Assembly (NCBI RefSeq): GCF_019320115.1
Contig: NC_089584.1
Coordinates: 79,489,922 to 79,553,921, forward strand
DNA: 64,000 nucleotides
Source: Miscanthus floridulus
Taxonomy: Eukaryota > Streptophyta > Magnoliopsida > Poales > Poaceae
Reading direction: 5' to 3'
Below are positions 55,540 through 64,000 of this stretch, in pieces. A model generated the notes under the pieces. That model searched no databases, was not told the DNA's origin, and worked only from the letters and a program-made list of their open reading frames with translations. Positions within the stretch are counted from its first letter, which is position 1. The number at the start of each line of letters is the position of its first letter. The translations under genes and the position numbers were made by a program.

Positions 55540-55900
55540 GGTGCTCCGTTTTGCACAGGAGGAAGGGAAGGGAAGGGAAGAGATGCATACCTTGTGCGTG
55601 CTCGTCGCAGGGGCCGACGAAGACCTGGCGTATGGCAGCGGCGGCGTTCGCCCAGAGGCCGCGACGGAGCCCGCGCGCGCCCGCGAGGCCACGGCAGAGC
55701 CGCACGTGTGCCCGCGCTTGCGCCCGTCGGTGCCACGCCGCACGACATGGTCATGCCCCGACCTCGACCCGCGCCGGCCGCCTGCTGCTCCTCATTGTCG
55801 TCCTGGTGGAGGGGGCGCCGAGCGCAGGATCTGGTGGAGGGAGCGCTGCTACCGCAGGGGGCCGCCGCTGGAGGGAGCACCATGTCCAGCGCCGGGCATG
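55540..55900 (-). pseudogene. Captured first exon similar to the bHLH121-like gene
   Basis: On the minus strand an exon-like stretch reads 'SSSAPATSTHK' and ends CAAG|GTATGC near 55590. It is followed by 'cttcccttccctt..ctgtgcaaaacggagcaccc'. The intact bHLH gene has 'SSSGPLPATGTHHG', CAG|GTATGC and then 'ctttccttcccgctgtgcaaaattgagcaccc' (14841-14745). The shared string 'gggtgctcNNttttgcacag' and conserved spacing argue for homology rather than chance. The position of the bHLH start codon reads AGG here. The GC-rich sequence to 55900 would then be captured 5' UTR/promoter. No later bHLH exons were recognised. Confidence 0.5.
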
Positions 55901-56060
55901 GCTGTGGGGAGGACGCGGTGCGGGGCTGGGGAGAGGGAGCGGCGCGGTGCGGTGCGGGGCTACGGATGCGACGAGGGGCGCGGTGCGGGGCTGTTGGGAG
56001 AGAGCTCGGGTTTCCGGCTCCTTTTTATATTCCGTGGGCGCAACGAAGGCCGTTGGATTT
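55901..56060. other. GC-rich DNA, captured promoter candidate
   Basis: Repetitive 'gcggtgcggggctggggagagggagcggcgc' sequence with open frames in several frames but no domain. It ends abruptly at AT-rich CACTA backbone near 56060. Confidence 0.35.
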
Positions 56061-56179
56061 TTAATCGATGGTCAGCAATTATGGGCTGAGCATAGTAACG
56101 GGTTCATTTTGAGATTTAGGCTCATTACTGTCTTGTGTTATTTTTATTTTTAATTTCTAGTAAAGTTCATAGTTACTAT

Positions 56180-56900
56180 TGCAATTAATTTTGTAAACTA
56201 TAAATGAATTCAAATGGAAAAATCGTCTGCTACAAAGTTTCAAAAATCATCCACATCTATAACTTTTGTTTTGGTCATCTCTACATCCGACTTTGTTTCA
56301 ACAATTCAAAAATTTAAACTTCAAAATTGGAAAGCTTTAAACAATATTATGAGAAAGTAAATGATTTCAAATGAAACAGTCATAAAAACAAAGTTGTAAA
56401 AACCAACGAGATCTATAACTTTTGTTTTCATCATCTCTTCATTCGACTTTGTTTGAACAATTCAAAATTTGAATTTCAAAAAATGTTAAATTGAAACAAC
56501 ATTTTCAAAGAGTAAATAATTTCAGTTGAAAAAGCCATGAACATAAAAGTTGTACAACTCATCAAGATCTACAATTTTTATTTTGGTCATTTGTTCATCC
56601 GATAAAGTGATAGTAACATTGTTCATAAATTTTATATATCTCCCGTATAGTTTCATCCGACAAAGTGATAGGAACATTGTTCATAAATTTTACATATCTC
56701 CTGTATAGTTTCATAAACTATATATGAGATATGTAAAATCTATGAACAATGTTAATATCACTTTGTCGGATGAACAAATGACTAAAATAAAAGTTATAGA
56801 TTTTGATCAGTTCTACAACTTTTATATTCTTGACTTTTTCAGCTGAAATCATTTACTGCTTCCAAATATTGTTTGAAGTTGTTATTTTTTGAAATTCAAA
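56180..56900. repeat. AT-rich tandem tract shared with the other CACTA elements
   Basis: Units with 'catctataacttttgttttggtcatctctacatccgactttgtt' near 56255, 56410 and 56565, with an inverted unit at 56790. A second duplication, 'atagtttcatccgacaaagtgataggaacattgttcataaatttta', occurs near 56600-56700. Same family as 43900-45420. Confidence 0.75.
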
Positions 56901-57119
56901 TTTTGAATTGATAGAACAAAGTCACATTAAAAATGACAAAAATAATAGCCGTAAGAACACAATAAATTGATAGAGTATGAGTTTAGAAACATTTAGGAAA
57001 AAAAATCATCATATTTGGGAGAAAGACTAGTTACAAAATTTCGCTGCAGATTAAAAGGAGAAAACTTTTGTTCATGTTCTTCAATTTCTAGTATTTAAGC
57101 AATTATTTTTCTACTGAAA

Positions 57120-57395
57120 ACCAGCAACCCATATTTCGTGGCGGTGGAATTTGACTCTCATGAAAATGACCACTCTCATAAAAATAGACAATTTCGTGGT
57201 GGTATAGTTATTTTCATAGGGGTATTTATATACTCTCACGAAAACAACTGATTTTCATGACGGTGTGTGGAGCACTCTCATAAAAAAAAGTTTTCGTGGC
57301 GGGATTTACATCACCCTCATGAAAACTATTATTTCCATGAGAGTGTGCTTGCCACTCTCACGAAAAACTATTCCCCTCACCAAATCTCTAGTTTT
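57120..57395. repeat. CACTA C right subterminal motif array
   Basis: Eight or more 'ACTCTCATGAAAA' / 'TTTTCGTGGCGG' motifs in both orientations. The array ends at the terminal inverted repeat at 57403. Confidence 0.85.
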
Positions 57396-57406
57396 TGGTA
57401 GTGCCT

Positions 57407-57900
57407 ACGTCTTATAAAACACTTGCAACATGAAGTACTTGCTGCAACATACTTCTAAAACTGATGAAACATTTAGAACATATGCTTGCAACATATGTGT
57501 GTAGCCGTTGCAACATATGCAACATTCAGATAAAACACTTGCAACATATGTCTGAAAACAACTGAAATATTTGAAACACATACTTGCAATATGCTTCTGA
57601 AATACTTGGAAAACCACCTTAAAACACTTAGACCTTTGCAAACATACGTACCATCCAGATAAAACACGTGTAACATATGTGTGAAACATATACAACATCC
57701 AGATAAACACACTTGCGACATACATCCGAAAAACACGGATGAAACATGGGTAACAGACATTTACAGCATACGTGTACGACCATTGCAACATATGCAACTT
57801 CTCAATCTACTTTTGCAACATCCGTCTGAAACACTTGCAACATAACTCTGAAAACATCTTAAATACTTGAAACATACGCTTGCAACATGCTCTTTTAGGA
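57407..57900. repeat. Degenerate 'CTTGCAACATATGTCTGAAACA' repeat array
   Basis: Many imperfect 20-65-bp units of 'aaacacttgcaacatatgtctgaaa'. Open frames on the minus strand (57797-57405, Cys/Tyr/Phe-rich) result from the repeat and do not look like a gene. Confidence 0.8.
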
Positions 57901-58984
57901 AAACCTGACAGCCAAGCGGGAGGAGCACTGCACAGCGTGTCATGGTGGAAAAGGAGGATGACAGCGGGGTGTGCGTCGGTGCTGAGGAGTGCGTCAGTGC
58001 ATGTATCAGAGTGGGGCGATGACAACACGGTGTGGGAGGGGGTTGGACCAGAGATGGTGCAATAATACAAGTTTAGGGAGATAAGTGGACAATTTGCATG
58101 TGCCGAGGCAGAAATGAGAAGTCAAGACAAGTTTAGAAAGTCGAGTATGAAATTTGTAAGTACTGGGACACGAATGAGAACACACGGGATAAGTTCAGGG
58201 TGGAGTTAAGTGTGCAATTTGTAAGTTCCTTGACCAGGATTAAAAAATCGAGACAAGTTCAAGAACGTACCGGTGAAATTTACTCATTAGATTAAATCTG
58301 TGCTCCTTTTATTTGAGTCACCTTTCACGCACGAGGTGTTGTGGTTTATTATCAGATGATGATGAACTAGTCGCTTCTGTATAAATAACATCCACCAACG
58401 TCAGATGAAGACTCAAGAGTCAAGATCAAGGTTTTTAAACCGCTGCAGGTTGACGTTCAAGATGTTAGGCCATGCACGGACGGGTCAGTGCGAGTTTCAA
58501 CAGGTCTAGCAGTCAAGATACGGTACAGGAACACTGCACTCATGCTCCTTCTCAGTGAATACCGTTCATTAACAAGCCACTGCAGTATTTCTCTCTCACA
58601 AAACCAATCAGTTTCAATTAAGTCTGACCAGTAAACAGGGCCTAATCCGTACATTCCATATAGGTCGGAGACTTCCAAACTACTCTGTCCGGGATTTTAT
58701 GCATGGAACAATCAAACAGTCGCCAGTCCACAATTGGAATGTTGAAACTTGGACCTATCCGTGCACTACAAGACAGATGTGAATATGTACCGGGATCTAT
58801 CCGTGCTTGCATGCACCAGGTTACGTCAGTTTAATCCGTAAAAAACGTGCTGTTTTGGTGAACAAATAGTATTTTTTTCTCGTAATAAATCAACGAACAA
58901 TAGTCATATCTTTTCAGCAAAACGAACAGGGCAATGTCGTGGAACTTAACATCAACTCTCCGCATGCTATAAGTAGACACCATA
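57901..58984. other. Intergenic DNA with MITE-like fragments, no gene
   Basis: 58060-58290 has two to three imperfect 65-bp units ('gacaagttYaga..aatttgtaagtactgggac'). About 58515-58642 ends 'gaccagtaaacagggcc' and about 58848-58931 has ends CTGTTTTGGTGAAC / CAAAACGAACAG. Both resemble hAT/MULE-type MITEs with 'CTGTTTGG' ends, with no clear TSD. The frame 58678-58457 (minus) shows no domain. Confidence 0.45.
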
Positions 58985-59019
58985 CACTACGTAAAAAATG
59001 ATTTTTAGCAATGGAATAA

Positions 59020-59240
59020 ATTTTTTGTAGGGGCGGCTGGTGATAGAGCCGCCCCTACAGTGACGTGCTCGGGAGCCCAGACAATGAGTCTGATTTGTAG
59101 GGACGGCTCACTCACCAGCCGCCCCCATCGTTGCTATTTGTAGGGGTGGCTGGTGATTGAGCCGCCCCTACAAATGCCTCTATATAAATACCTCCGATTT
59201 ATAGGAGCGGCTCAATCATCAGTCGTCCCTATAAATAACC
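59020..59240. repeat. CACTA B subterminal repeats
   Basis: Six or so GTAGGGGCGGCTGGTGAT / TGAGCCGCCCCTACA units, both orientations, same class as element A. Confidence 0.9.
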
Positions 59241-59990
59241 TACATATAAAATAACTGCAGCACCTTCTTTCTCTTCGGGTCACTCACTCCAACCTGTAAA
59301 AGAAAGGTGGGAGGCCTTGGACACCTCCCAAAAATTATTCTACTAAGGGTGAAAGGTTTTGGTCTTAAATTCTTTGGTGGAGAGGTTGTAGAAGGTAAGA
59401 AAATGTTATTCCATACATTTTTTAAGTTTTAATGGTTGGTTAGTGAGTAATTAAAATTTTGTTTTTCTCTCTCTTCTATGGTGCTTGGGCTACTTATGAA
59501 GCAAATTAGACCCAAATTTTAAATGTATTAGGGTAAATTAGGGAGGGGAACAAGATCATACTCTTATTTGGTCCATGTTTCTTGATTTTAGTGAACAATT
59601 AGTTAGTTTTATGCATGTTTCATGTGCATGTAGATCTAGATCTAGGGTTTGGTTTTTTTATTAATTTCATTTTTGTAAATTTATGTTTGATAAAATTGTA
59701 CTAGGGTTTGTATGAAAGATATTGGGTAAAGTATAATTGTTATCTTTGAAATTATTTATTGTAATCAATAAATATGTATTTTAATTATTTATGGATAAAT
59801 GAGCCATTAATTAATTTTCCTCTACCATGGTGTGTTTGTATGCTTCATGTTATGTAATTATATTAGATTTATATTCATATATATATCTGAAGTATATACA
59901 ATTATTCTCAAGTAATTATTAATTTGATTTATTTTTATATATATCTAAATAAGTAGTCCTTTAATGTTTATTTTGTTGTTATTGTAAAAG
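59241..59990 (+). other. CACTA B leader, probable TNP2 promoter and leader intron
   Basis: AT-rich DNA matching 49122-49960 (inverted) in pieces, including 'aggccttggacacctccc', 'tagatctagatctaggg' and 'gataaatgagccattaatta'. No coding frame. The TNP2 ATG at 59991 follows 'attgtaaaag', compatible with a splice acceptor just upstream. Confidence 0.6.
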
Positions 59991-62900
59991 ATGGAGTACA
60001 GGAACTCTTAGATGTATGGTTCGTTAAGGTTCAAGGCAGATTTCCGTGAAGATGTGGATAAATTTATTGAAGCCGCAAAGAAGCATGCAACGACATTGAA
60101 AGAGAATAAGGATACAATTATTTATCCCTGTAAAGATTGCAAGAACCATATGGCATAGATAGATGTGACTATCATCAGATCACATTTGATTATGCGAGGA
60201 TTTATTGAGGACTACACAGTGTGGATTCATCATGGTGAAACGGTTATTGTTAACGATGAGGATGAGGAGGAATACGATGACGAAACCATAGAATCCATGT
60301 CCCAATATTCAGCAGAGCTTGATGCATGAATGGATTTCGAGTTTGGCAATGAAAATGTGGTGATGCTGGTGGTTGGGATGGTAACAATGAAGGTGGTGCC
60401 AATAATGATGGTGGAGCACGTGTCGGGGATGAAGATGATTTGGAGGACATGATTCGAGCCCTTAGACTAGAGATTTTACTGAATAGCCCGAAAGGTCTAG
60501 AAAATTTGAAAAGGGTGACAAAAGCATCGAAGGAGACTGTGTATGGTGTTGAAAAGGGTTGTCCGACACATTAAACATTGCTACGTTTTGTGCTTGAGCT
60601 GCTCATCCTGAAGGCTAAGTACGGCTGGTCAGACTGTAGTTTCAATGATCTATTGCATCTCCTATCATGGGTGCTGCCACAACCAAACTCAGTTCCCGCC
60701 AACACATACCAAGCGAAGAAGGTCATAAGTCCATTGACAATGGGGGTTGAAAAAAATCCATGCATGCCCCAACCACTGTATACTTTTTTGTGTCGAAACA
60801 TTCAAGTCACTGGATAAATGTCCCCAGTGTGGGGCCAGCCGGTACAAGAACAATGACCTTTACGGTGGGAATGAAGCCTCCACGGGGAAAAAGAGGAATA
60901 AGAAGGGTACAAAAAAAGGTGGTACAAGAATCTCAGTCCTCAGAGGACACTCTATTAGGCAACAATGCAAAGCAGAGAAGAATTCCTGCCTCGGTAATGT
61001 AGTACCTGCCAGTGACCGACCGCTTGAGACGTATCTTCCTAAACCCTAAAGAAGCCGCACTCATGACATGGTGGGATGATGAGCGCAAGGTGGATGATGA
61101 TAAGATTGCACACCCGACTGATTGTAGTCAGTGGCAAAGGTTTGATGAGAAGCACAAAGAATTCAGCGATGACCCAAGGAATGTACGGTTTGGCTTGAGC
61201 ACCGATGGAATAAATCCCTTTAATGAGAGGATGAGCGACCATAGCACATGGCCAGTGATCTTGACCATGTACAACATCCCAACATGGTTGTGTCAGAAGA
61301 GAAAGTACCTTCTCCTCACTATTCTTATTTCTGGCCCTAAACAACTAGACATTGATATAGACGTGTTCCTTGAGCCTTTGATGCAAGAAATGGAGAGGCT
61401 ATGGAGGCATGGGGAGCAGATGTACGATGCATTTCGAAAGGAGGACTTCATATATAGAGCAATAATATTTGTTACTACCAATGATTACCCCACGTTGTTT
61501 GCTTTGTCTGGATAGATCAAAGGGAAGATGGGATGCTTGGTTTGCTTGGATGGTACTACATGGGTGTACCTAGATGCATCTAAGAAGATAGTTTACCTAA
61601 GGAACCGACGCTTCTTAAAGACAAGTCACAAGTACCGCAGCAAATTGTTCTTTAGATTTTATGACAATGCCCCGAAGATTGAACCCCCTCCGGAGAGACG
61701 TCATAACGGAGAACACGTGTACAGAATGGTGAAAAACATACGCGTCGTCTATGGAAAGAAGAATCCGGATAGGACGAACAGAGATAGAAGCACACCTCCT
61801 GTCGAAGGCGTACCTTTCAAGAAATAATCAATCTTTTTTTAGTATCTGCCGTATTGGCCAGACTTGGAGGTCCCCCATGCCATTGATGCTATGCACATGT
61901 AGAAGAATGTCTTTGAGAGTCTTATTGCTACCTTGATGGACACAGGCAAGTCAAAGGATGGTCTGAAAGCACGGAAAGACATGGTGCAGCTAAATGTGAT
62001 GCCATAGCTTCACCCGGTACCTGAGGCTAATGGAAAATACACTCTGCCCGCGGCGTGCTTCAACCTAACACCAGATGAGAAGAGAGCTATATGCACTTTC
62101 CTGAGGGGGGTCAAAGTCCCAATTGGGTTTTCAGCAAATGTGAAGAAGCTAGTGTCGATGAAGGACTTGTCAATAACACACTACAAGGCTCATGATTGCC
62201 ATGTGATGCTGACAGTGTTTCTACCTATTGCAATTAGGGCTATAAAGCCAGAGTTCTTGAAAATGGCCATCACCCGCATGTGCTACTTCTTTTTGAAGAT
62301 CTCACAGAAGACGATTGGCAAGCAAGAGCTGAGTGACCTACATGAATTTATGGTGGAGACACAAAACCAATTGGAGATGTGTTTACCTCCTACTTTTTTG
62401 ATATAATGCCACATCTCATGATTCACATGGTTCATCAGATACAGGCGCTGGGCCCTTGCTACTTGCATGAAATGTGGTCCTACGAGTGGTTCATGTCGGT
62501 TCTAAGTCGATACGTGCATAATCGTGCATACCTAGAGGGCTCTATGATAGAGGGTTACAGTACTGAAGAAGTCGTCGAGTGCTGTCAAGAGTACCTAAAA
62601 GTATAGAAAGGGATTGGTAAACCCGATTCTCGTCACAAGGGTAGGCTGGCTGGGAAGGGCACCAGTGGTAGAAAAGTGTTCATCGACCATGATTACAAAG
62701 AGGTGAGTCGGGCGCATTACAGTGTCTTGTGAGTACACAACTGATGCAACTGTACATTGATGAACACTTGGCTATCAATATGGCGGAGAGAAATAGCCGT
62801 TCGAATGATTGGGTCATGAAACAACACAAGCAACGACTAACTACATGGTTGAAGGACCAAAACATACTGCCTAGAGAAACCATAGACTCTATTACCATCA

Positions 62901-63490
62901 GTAGGTTGGTGGAGGGGCCATCGAGACAAGTGACATCTTGGAATGCTTATGACATCAATGGGTATACGTACTATACCCACGCAAAGGATAGTAAATATGT
63001 GAACCAAAACAACGGTGTTCGAATAGAGGCTCTCAATGGATTGGGACGAAAGATCCAATACTTTGGCATTATTGAAGAGATATGGGAACTTGACTATAGA
63101 AGGGATATAACAATGGCCCTGTTTCGATGCCACTGGATCAAACAACACCAACTGAATGAGATTGGATTGAGAGTCCTAGACCTCGAGAATCTAGGCTACC
63201 AAGATGACCCTTGGGTGCTCACTTCACATGTCGCACAAGTTTTCTATATGTCTGACCCACAAAGTAACCTCCCCCCGAAGAAGAAGACAAAGCATGTGGT
63301 TGCCTCCGGGAAACGGCACATTATTGGAGTTGATGACGTGGACGATGTTGAAGCTTACAATAACTACGATGAGATGCCACTATTCACAGGTTTTCCTAAG
63401 AAGATCAGTGTTGTGGAAAAGAACCTACCTAAAGATATATTGCCATGGGAACGAAAAGGTGTCAAGGGGAAAGTCGTTACAGCGGGCTAG
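59991..63490 (+). pseudogene. CACTA B TNP2 transposase, multiply interrupted
   Basis: Same domain order as the copy in A. The N-terminal domain from ATG 59991 ('MEYRNS', then TAG at 60009-60011 where A has Trp); a zinc-like region ('CGASRYKNNDLYGG', about 60830); the transposase_21 core (61012-61512, 'VRFGLSTDGINPFNERMSDH'); a TAG at 61513-61515, the same codon that is TAG in A; a following region ('KTSHKYRSKLFFRFYDNAPK'); DUF4218 (62140-62606, 'SDLHEFMVETQNQLEMCLPP'); and DUF4216 (62890-63490, 'WELDYRRDITMALFRCHWIK'). More stops and frameshifts occur (near 60160, 61826, 62400, 62604 and 62731). Non-functional. Confidence 0.9.
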
Positions 63491-63519
63491 CTAGTTGTTG
63501 AACGTGGAGTGTTTGTGTA

Positions 63520-63645
63520 AGTGTGTGTTTGTAAGACTTTATTTATGCATGCATGTGAGACTATATATTTATGTATGTGTATAAGACTACATATTTTTGT
63601 ATGTGTGTGAGACTACATTTATGCATGTGTGTGAGACTACCCTTT
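63520..63645. repeat. Minisatellite after TNP2 in CACTA B
   Basis: Four to five units of 'tgtgtgagactacatttatgcatg', 28-32 bp each, matching 45421-45575 inverted. Confidence 0.85.
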
Positions 63646-64000
63646 GCAACATCCAGATGAATCTATTTGAAATCACTTAACACTTTATGAAATGAAGAAA
63701 TGACCAAAATAAAAGTAGGAGATCTTGACGAGTTATACAACTTTTATATTCATCACCTTTACAGCTGAAATCATTTAGTGTTTAAAAATCAGGTTTGAAG
63801 CTGTCATTTTCTAAAATTTAAAATTTAAATTGTTTAAAATTAGTGACAAAGATAGATGACTAGACTAAAATGATAGAGCATGATTTTAGAAAATTTTAGA
63901 AAAAAAACCATCACATTTGGAGTTAGTATGAGGGAGAAAAACTAGTTACAAGTTTCAGCCACAGATTAAAAAGAGAAATCACACTTGTTCATGATTGATC
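63646..64000. repeat. CACTA B AT-rich backbone to the window end
   Basis: Matches the tract at 43900-45420 inverted, for example 'agttagtatgagggagaaaaactagttacaa' (63920-63951). No gene. Truncated by the window. Confidence 0.75.

Larger units (their letters stand above)
52606..57403. mobile_element. Non-autonomous CACTA element C, TSD CCT
   Basis: Starts CACTACCAGAATCC and ends TTTTTGGTAGTG (inverse CACTACCAAAAAC), flanked by perfect 3-bp duplications CCT (52603-52605 and 57404-57406). Subterminal regions (52620-53045 and 57120-57390) are packed with 'TTTTCATGAGAGTG' / 'CACTCTCATGAAAA' type motifs in both orientations, a different motif class from elements A and B. No transposase frame. It carries a SINE, a MITE and a captured bHLH-exon-1-like fragment. 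It would have to be mobilised in trans. Confidence 0.93.
58985..64000 (+). mobile_element. CACTA element B, 5' end to beyond the window
   Basis: 5' end CACTACGTAAAAAATG at 58985, then subterminal GTAGGGGCGGCTG repeats (59020-59240), a leader resembling that of element A, a TNP2 gene (59991-63490), a minisatellite (63520-63645), and the AT-rich 'gatcttgacgagttatacaacttttat' backbone up to the window edge. The order mirrors element A. The 3' half, with any second gene and the 3' terminus, lies to the right. Confidence 0.88.

Noticed and set aside
57405..57943. Cys/Tyr-rich open frames that could suggest secreted peptides
   Set aside because: They arise from a degenerate 'gcaacatatgtctgaaacactt' repeat. 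No start or signal context, and similar frames appear in neighbouring phases.

Overview
This is nuclear DNA from a grass, most likely a panicoid/Andropogoneae genome (sorghum, sugarcane or Miscanthus type). That assignment is an inference. It rests on spliced plant genes with GT-AG introns, an Au-type tRNA-derived SINE, Stowaway MITEs, SIRE/Maximus-like copia LTRs full of GTCCGGTC/GACCGGAC motifs, and CACTA elements with tandem 'GTAGGGGCGGCTG' subterminal repeats.

Only two host genes look intact, and they lie head to head. At 11171-14841 (-) is a five-exon bHLH121-like (clade IVb, iron-homeostasis type) transcription factor of 325 aa. At 15473-30996 (+) is a 13-exon INTS11/CPSF73-II-like metallo-beta-lactamase/beta-CASP RNA endonuclease of 558 aa with all expected metal ligands. 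Their start codons are 631 bp apart, so a shared divergent promoter is likely. Both genes carry transposons. A Stowaway MITE sits exactly in the native stop codon of the bHLH gene, and its second intron holds a LINE tail and another MITE. INTS11 intron 3 (8.76 kb) contains an RTE LINE tail, an Au SINE and a complete but dead chromodomain Ty3/gypsy element. INTS11 intron 6 contains a Pack-MULE carrying a cytochrome P450 gene fragment.

Layout: 1-2237, copia remnant (-) with truncated 5' LTR; 2270-3785, tandem repeats and AT-rich DNA; 3786-10167, internally deleted copia element (-, TSD AACGT) with a nested SIRE-like solo LTR (7459-9773, TSD CAAGT); 10168-14841, bHLH gene and flank; 15473-30996, INTS11; 31219-31475, MITE; 31615-34938, element with short TIRs and a Myb/SANT-like ORF fragment; 34985-50258, large CACTA element A (-) with TNP2, a second transposon gene and captured GDT1/UPF0016 exons; 50259-52605, LINE and element fragments; 52606-57403, non-autonomous CACTA element C (TSD CCT) carrying a bHLH-exon-1-like fragment, a SINE and a MITE; 57404-58984, repeats and MITE-like sequences; 58985-64000, CACTA element B (+), cut by the window end. 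The TNP2 genes of A and B are closely related and face away from each other, forming a long inverted repeat.

I found no sign of a wholly new biological system. The most interesting observations are the MITE-split stop codon, the three gene-capture events (P450, GDT1-like, bHLH-like), the 1-base deletion in the RT catalytic box of the gypsy element, and the microhomology-bounded deletions in the copia elements.
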